Below, piece after piece: positions 62,262 to 64,000 of a DNA stretch of 64,000 nt. A program made the translations under genes and the position numbers. Positions within the stretch are counted from its first letter, which is position 1; the number at the start of each line of letters is the position of its first letter. This DNA is from Phoronis australis. Its lineage: Eukaryota; Phoronida; Phoronidae. The notes below the pieces were generated by a model. It made no database searches. It was given only the letters and a program-made list of their open reading frames with translations, and was not told where the DNA came from. The stretch spans positions 186,001-250,000 of the forward strand of contig NMRA01000394.1 in NCBI GenBank assembly GCA_002633005.1, read 5' to 3'.

Positions 62262-62439
62262 TCATGAAAGCACAGCCTGGCTGGACGAAGATTCACCTGT
62301 CGTTGCCATGCTCGACAACCGAGATGCGACAAAATGTGATAAAATTTTCGAAAACATTTATAAATTTTACCTGGAAATATTTTCTTCGGCGCGGCGTATG
62401 GCAACGACCCACAATGCTTTCGAATCTCAACGTCTTTAG
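62262..62439 (+). CDS. Candidate last exon of the same unknown small protein
   Basis: Opening after an acceptor TTTCAGCCCTTAG, it reads SHESTAWLDEDSPVVAML, then DNRDATKCDKIFENIYKFYL and a helical tail ending FESQRL with a stop at 62437-62439. The phase agrees with 61189-61298. A poly(A) signal AATAAA lies at 62625-62630. The central part (KCDKIFENIYKFYLEIF) is amphipathic and likely helical. The opposite strand is also open here, so the call needs transcript evidence. Confidence 0.35.
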
Positions 62440-62624
62440 GGATTGTAAAAAAGACAGTTGAATGTCCGTAATTTTTTATCGCCATTTGAACAACGGTGAA
62501 CACAACTAAGCCGATTAGCCATTGTAGCTGTAGTAGTGAGCATCGTTTTGGAGTGCACTTCTTGTCTACGTGAATTAGCTGTATAAATATGGGGCAATGA
62601 GTACGTTCTCGCACTAAAAATAGA

Positions 62625-62630
62625 AATAAA
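62625..62630 (+). promoter_or_regulatory. Poly(A) signal AATAAA
   Basis: It lies 186 nt past the stop of the candidate small gene, suitable as its 3' end signal. Confidence 0.35.
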
Positions 62631-64000
62631 GCCAGAGTATTAATGATTTACCAACCAAATCTGTGTCTCGATAATACGTGCATCATCTCACAGCGTTACA
62701 CGGTATATCCGCTTCGTCTCGACCTCAGCCACCAGCCCCAGTACCACGAGCACCACAGGGTCGAAATTAAATGTAGTAGGATGCCCAGTCACTTTCAGTT
62801 TTTCTTAATACTAAATAGCTCAATATACAATACCATATGTATGTCAGGTCGGCAGACATCCACGACGGGTAGTGAAATTTTGGAGTTGTTAACGCTCGTA
62901 GTAGTGAACATTCGAGTAATGAACTTTCGACGTTATAACTTGGCTCGATCATTTAACAATTACCGCCGGTAGATCATTCTGCGGCAGTTACCAGAGAACC
63001 GCTGATAACGTTTAAAGGAGATGGTCCTATTGATAACGAATTAAGACTGGACGTTTTACGAGATAGGCATGTTTTTCAGATTTAAATTGTCAGTTTCTAG
63101 TTTCATGAATTGAGGCAACCTTGTTTTCTTTCTTAGTTCTTTTGAAAAGTGACTCCGGTTACAATCACACTCAAACGCACATTTTGATAATAACAATATA
63201 CGCTCACTAAACACTAGAAAATGTATGTAACTTACCGCAATGCGACACTGCTTCTAATCTCGCGATGGCGGTTCAACTATGACGCCATTAAATATCAACT
63301 TCGACATTGCAATGTACGAGAAAGAATGGCTTCATTATTCTATGTCAGAAATAGGGAACTGCTGAATTAGAGGCCAATAGCGCCTTCTGTCAGTGGGGTT
63401 TTCCTTTCAGTCTTTGGGGATCACCTCCAACAAAACTGGCTTGTATAGCTGCTCTTCAGATACAGCATTTGTCAGCAGACGGCAGAGCAAACAAAGTTGG
63501 TGAAATGTATTCCAGCTGTTGTATAGCTTCTTAATTGATAATTGATATTATTTGAATTATCTTATGAACAATAGCCAAACTACCTTATTTGGAAGATGAT
63601 TAATTCAAACTGCTCGAGCATCTAGTTTTCCGTGGGTCTTTGTTGGAAATTAACTCATCATTCTGCTTTCTGACAACTGGGAAAGTTACAAAAGCAAGAC
63701 GATACGCCGTAATGCCTTTACACTGGCGACGCCAAACTGCGCACATTTCCACATCAACGAGAAACTTTCGAACCTTGCTCCAAGTCAACAAATATGCAAT
63801 CGCTTTTTTGCAAAATGCATTTCAATGGGAACGTGCGCTGATGTTCGTCGTGCGAAATGACGTAATTTCGCACAAGGGCATTGGACATCGTTCCAGTTAA
63901 TCAAAAAAGTGGAAATAAACTCATAGTTTTACAAACAAATTACATGCTCTAAAGCATGAGTTGTAGTCTGTTATGACAACAGCATTCACATCAATAATTA
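62631..64000. other. No gene recognised; CRE-centred hairpin at 63850-63873
   Basis: GTGCGAAAT and ATTTCGCAC are perfect inverse copies around GACGTA (63850-63873). A good minus-strand donor context (GCG|GTAAGTTAC) at about 63235 lacks a coding exon. Confidence 0.45.

Noticed and set aside
62258-62614. 118-codon minus-strand frame with a hydrophobic stretch
   Set aside because: It opens with GTG and is antisense to the better supported plus-strand candidate exon.

Overview
This window looks like nuclear DNA from a metazoan, most likely a marine invertebrate such as a cephalochordate, hemichordate or lophotrochozoan. It is AT-rich and has very low coding density. It contains spliced genes with GT-AG introns, tRNA-derived SINE heads, several families of short inverted-repeat transposons, a decayed Tc1/mariner copy, minisatellites, and many copies of the palindrome ACATGTACATGT. 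Two short runs of N (11790-11793, 35321-35323) show a draft assembly. I cannot name the species.

The only securely identified gene is a nicotinic acetylcholine receptor (nAChR) alpha-type subunit on the minus strand. Five exons were read with exact splice junctions and a continuous frame: 21511-21650 (140 bp), 13809-13853 (45 bp), 12209-12318 (110 bp), 9119-9391 (273 bp) and 4286-4551 (266 bp). They encode about 278 residues, from the mature N-terminus to the end of TM2. The first three exon lengths equal those of vertebrate alpha7-type genes. The signal-peptide exon was not found upstream of 21650, and the TM3-to-TM4 exons were not found in 1-4285, so the gene probably runs off the left edge. 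Its introns hold most of the mobile DNA in the left third of the window.

Region by region: 1-812 is one copy of a dispersed repeat whose partner lies at 45985-46690. 8490-8966 is a foldback element. 9812-11495 is a 1.7-kb element with 28-bp terminal inverted repeats and internal GGCGTAAAGTAATTA-type repeats. Intron 2 (13854-21510) holds two copies of a roughly 250-bp MITE, three arrays of a 21-bp minisatellite and a TM4-like exon. 24-31 kb is repeat-rich. 31-48 kb is mostly unrecognised. 48-64 kb, on the plus strand, has two signal-peptide first exons with phase-1 donors (48606-48675, 58168-58252), a decayed Tc1/mariner element (55721-57203), and a possible two-exon small gene (61189-61298 joined to 62262-62439) with a poly(A) signal.

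The strongest new items are the MITE family with exact 5-bp target duplications at two loci, the 9812-11495 element, the paired plus-strand signal-peptide exons, and the small two-exon gene. Nothing resembles an operon, CRISPR array or prokaryotic system.
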